A stretch of DNA of 7,187 nucleotides from the NCBI GenBank assembly GCA_002343335.1, contig DDSI01000173.1, positions 1 through 7,187 of the forward strand, in the 5' to 3' direction. Below, piece by piece: positions 6,591 through 7,187 of the stretch. Source of the stretch: Bacteriovoracaceae bacterium UBA2394 (lineage in GTDB: Bacteria > Bdellovibrionota > UBA2394). Position numbers and translations under genes: made by a program. Positions within the stretch are counted from its first letter, which is position 1; the number at the start of each line of letters is the position of its first letter. The notes under the pieces are model-generated. The model saw only the letters and a list, made by a program, of their open reading frames with translations, had not been told where the DNA came from and made no database searches.

Positions 6591-7187
6591 ATGTACACCT
6601 GGATGGCGCTTTCTTTTCGCAAGGCTTTGGCCCTAATCGTTATTCATTTTTCCGTGATGATGGCATTTCCTCAAATGTCTTCAGCAAGTTTTGATGACTG
6701 TCGAAATGCCGGTGAAAAATTGAGCCGTGGCGCTAGGGACACGGGTAGGAAAATATGGGGCGTCTGGGTTTGTTCAAGTTGCGGCACGCAAAATTCAGCA
6801 AAACCTAAGAGTAAGAAGGAGGGTTTGAAATGTGAGAATTGCGGAAGTGGCCGAGAAGAGAATGAACCTTTTTTTCTTCCAGATGATCTACCTAAAAACG
6901 CCGGCGGTAAAATTACTGCTACCGCGCATGATGTGAACTTCAGTGATCAAATAGAATCGACGATTGCAACCCAAGGGAAAGATTGGGCTTGCCCTCATTG
7001 CGGAACTACCAACCGACAACTTGAACTAAGCTGTACGAGTTGTGGCGCGGGTAAGGACTTAAATTCGCCGCGATCCACTCCCACTCCGCAACTTTCCGAC
7101 GCCTCCAGTCGCAATTTCAACTCTGCAGATCACTATCAGCACCCCAGTCTTTGGCAGGCTGGAAAACACTGGATCATTGGCGGATTC
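6591..7187 (+). CDS. Exported or membrane-anchored protein with two RanBP2-type zinc fingers, 3'-truncated
   Basis: The frame starts at ATG 6591 and runs off the right edge, giving 199 residues. An in-frame stop at 6561-6563 and no other start between make this the first possible start. Residues 8-32 look like a signal peptide: R10/K11, hydrophobic 12-26, and an 'S-S-A-S' cleavage site after A32. Residues 59-84 hold W59, C61, C64, N68, C81 and C84. Residues 132-151 hold W132, C134, C137, N141, C148 and C151, an exact fit to the RanBP2-type pattern W-x-C-x2-C-x3-N-x6-C-x2-C. The first finger has a basic insert (12 residues between Asn and Cys where 6 is usual). A Ser/Thr/Pro linker and 'WIIGGF' at the edge, perhaps a second membrane segment, follow. 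The positive-inside rule puts the fingers outside the cytoplasm. RanBP2 fingers bind RNA or ubiquitin in eukaryotes; the role here is unknown. It diverges from the small coiled-coil gene. Confidence 0.8.
   Translation, partial: MYTWMALSFRKALALIVIHFSVMMAFPQMSSASFDDCRNAGEKLSRGARDTGRKIWGVWVCSSCGTQNSAKPKSKKEGLKCENCGSGREENEPFFLPDDLPKNAGGKITATAHDVNFSDQIESTIATQGKDWACPHCGTTNRQLELSCTSCGAGKDLNSPRSTPTPQLSDASSRNFNSADHYQHPSLWQAGKHWIIGGF

Overview
The window reads as ordinary chromosomal DNA of a diderm (Gram-negative type) bacterium. The evidence is a lipoprotein with a clear lipobox, an exported protein with an SH3 domain that ends like an outer-membrane beta-barrel, and a large exported protein with six cysteines, an Ig-like repeat and a C-terminal dockerin type I pair. 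The dockerin tail (an Ig/SbsA-like domain, then two Ca-binding loops, the second inside 'GDFNYD', then a proline-rich end) is the style I know best from Planctomycetota. The other genes would also fit Bdellovibrionota or other diderms, so the lineage is a lean and not an identification. I see no tRNA, rRNA, CRISPR array, insertion sequence or long repeat. Apart from the lipoprotein gene, Shine-Dalgarno sites are weak.

Layout, left to right. (1) Positions 1-2919, plus strand: the 3' part of a large exported protein gene that is open at the left edge. Its N-terminal half resembles a gluzincin (M4/M36-like) metallopeptidase that lacks the expected HExxH zinc site. Ig-like and dockerin domains follow. 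(2) Positions 5341-2916, minus strand: three genes in one direction. They are a small membrane protein, an inositol-monophosphatase-family enzyme 17 bp after it, and an LVIVD-repeat beta-propeller lipoprotein 87 bp further on. The lipoprotein stop codon and the stop of the large exported gene share the tetranucleotide TTAA. (3) Positions 5422-6216, plus strand: the SH3/beta-barrel protein, divergent from the membrane-protein gene across an 80 bp gap that holds a perfect 6-3-6 palindrome. (4) Positions 6487-6227, minus strand: a small coiled-coil protein with a conserved-looking C-terminal motif, convergent with the SH3 gene. (5) Position 6591 to the right edge, plus strand: a truncated gene for an exported or membrane-anchored protein with two RanBP2-type zinc fingers.

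Four of the seven genes encode envelope or exported products (the dockerin protein, the lipoprotein, the SH3/barrel protein and the zinc-finger protein) and a fifth is an integral membrane protein. No shared pathway is evident. The minus-strand trio may be one transcription unit, but its three products have no obvious functional link. The items most worth a second look are the tandem RanBP2-type fingers in a predicted extracytoplasmic bacterial protein and the apparently inactive gluzincin module fused to Ig and dockerin domains.
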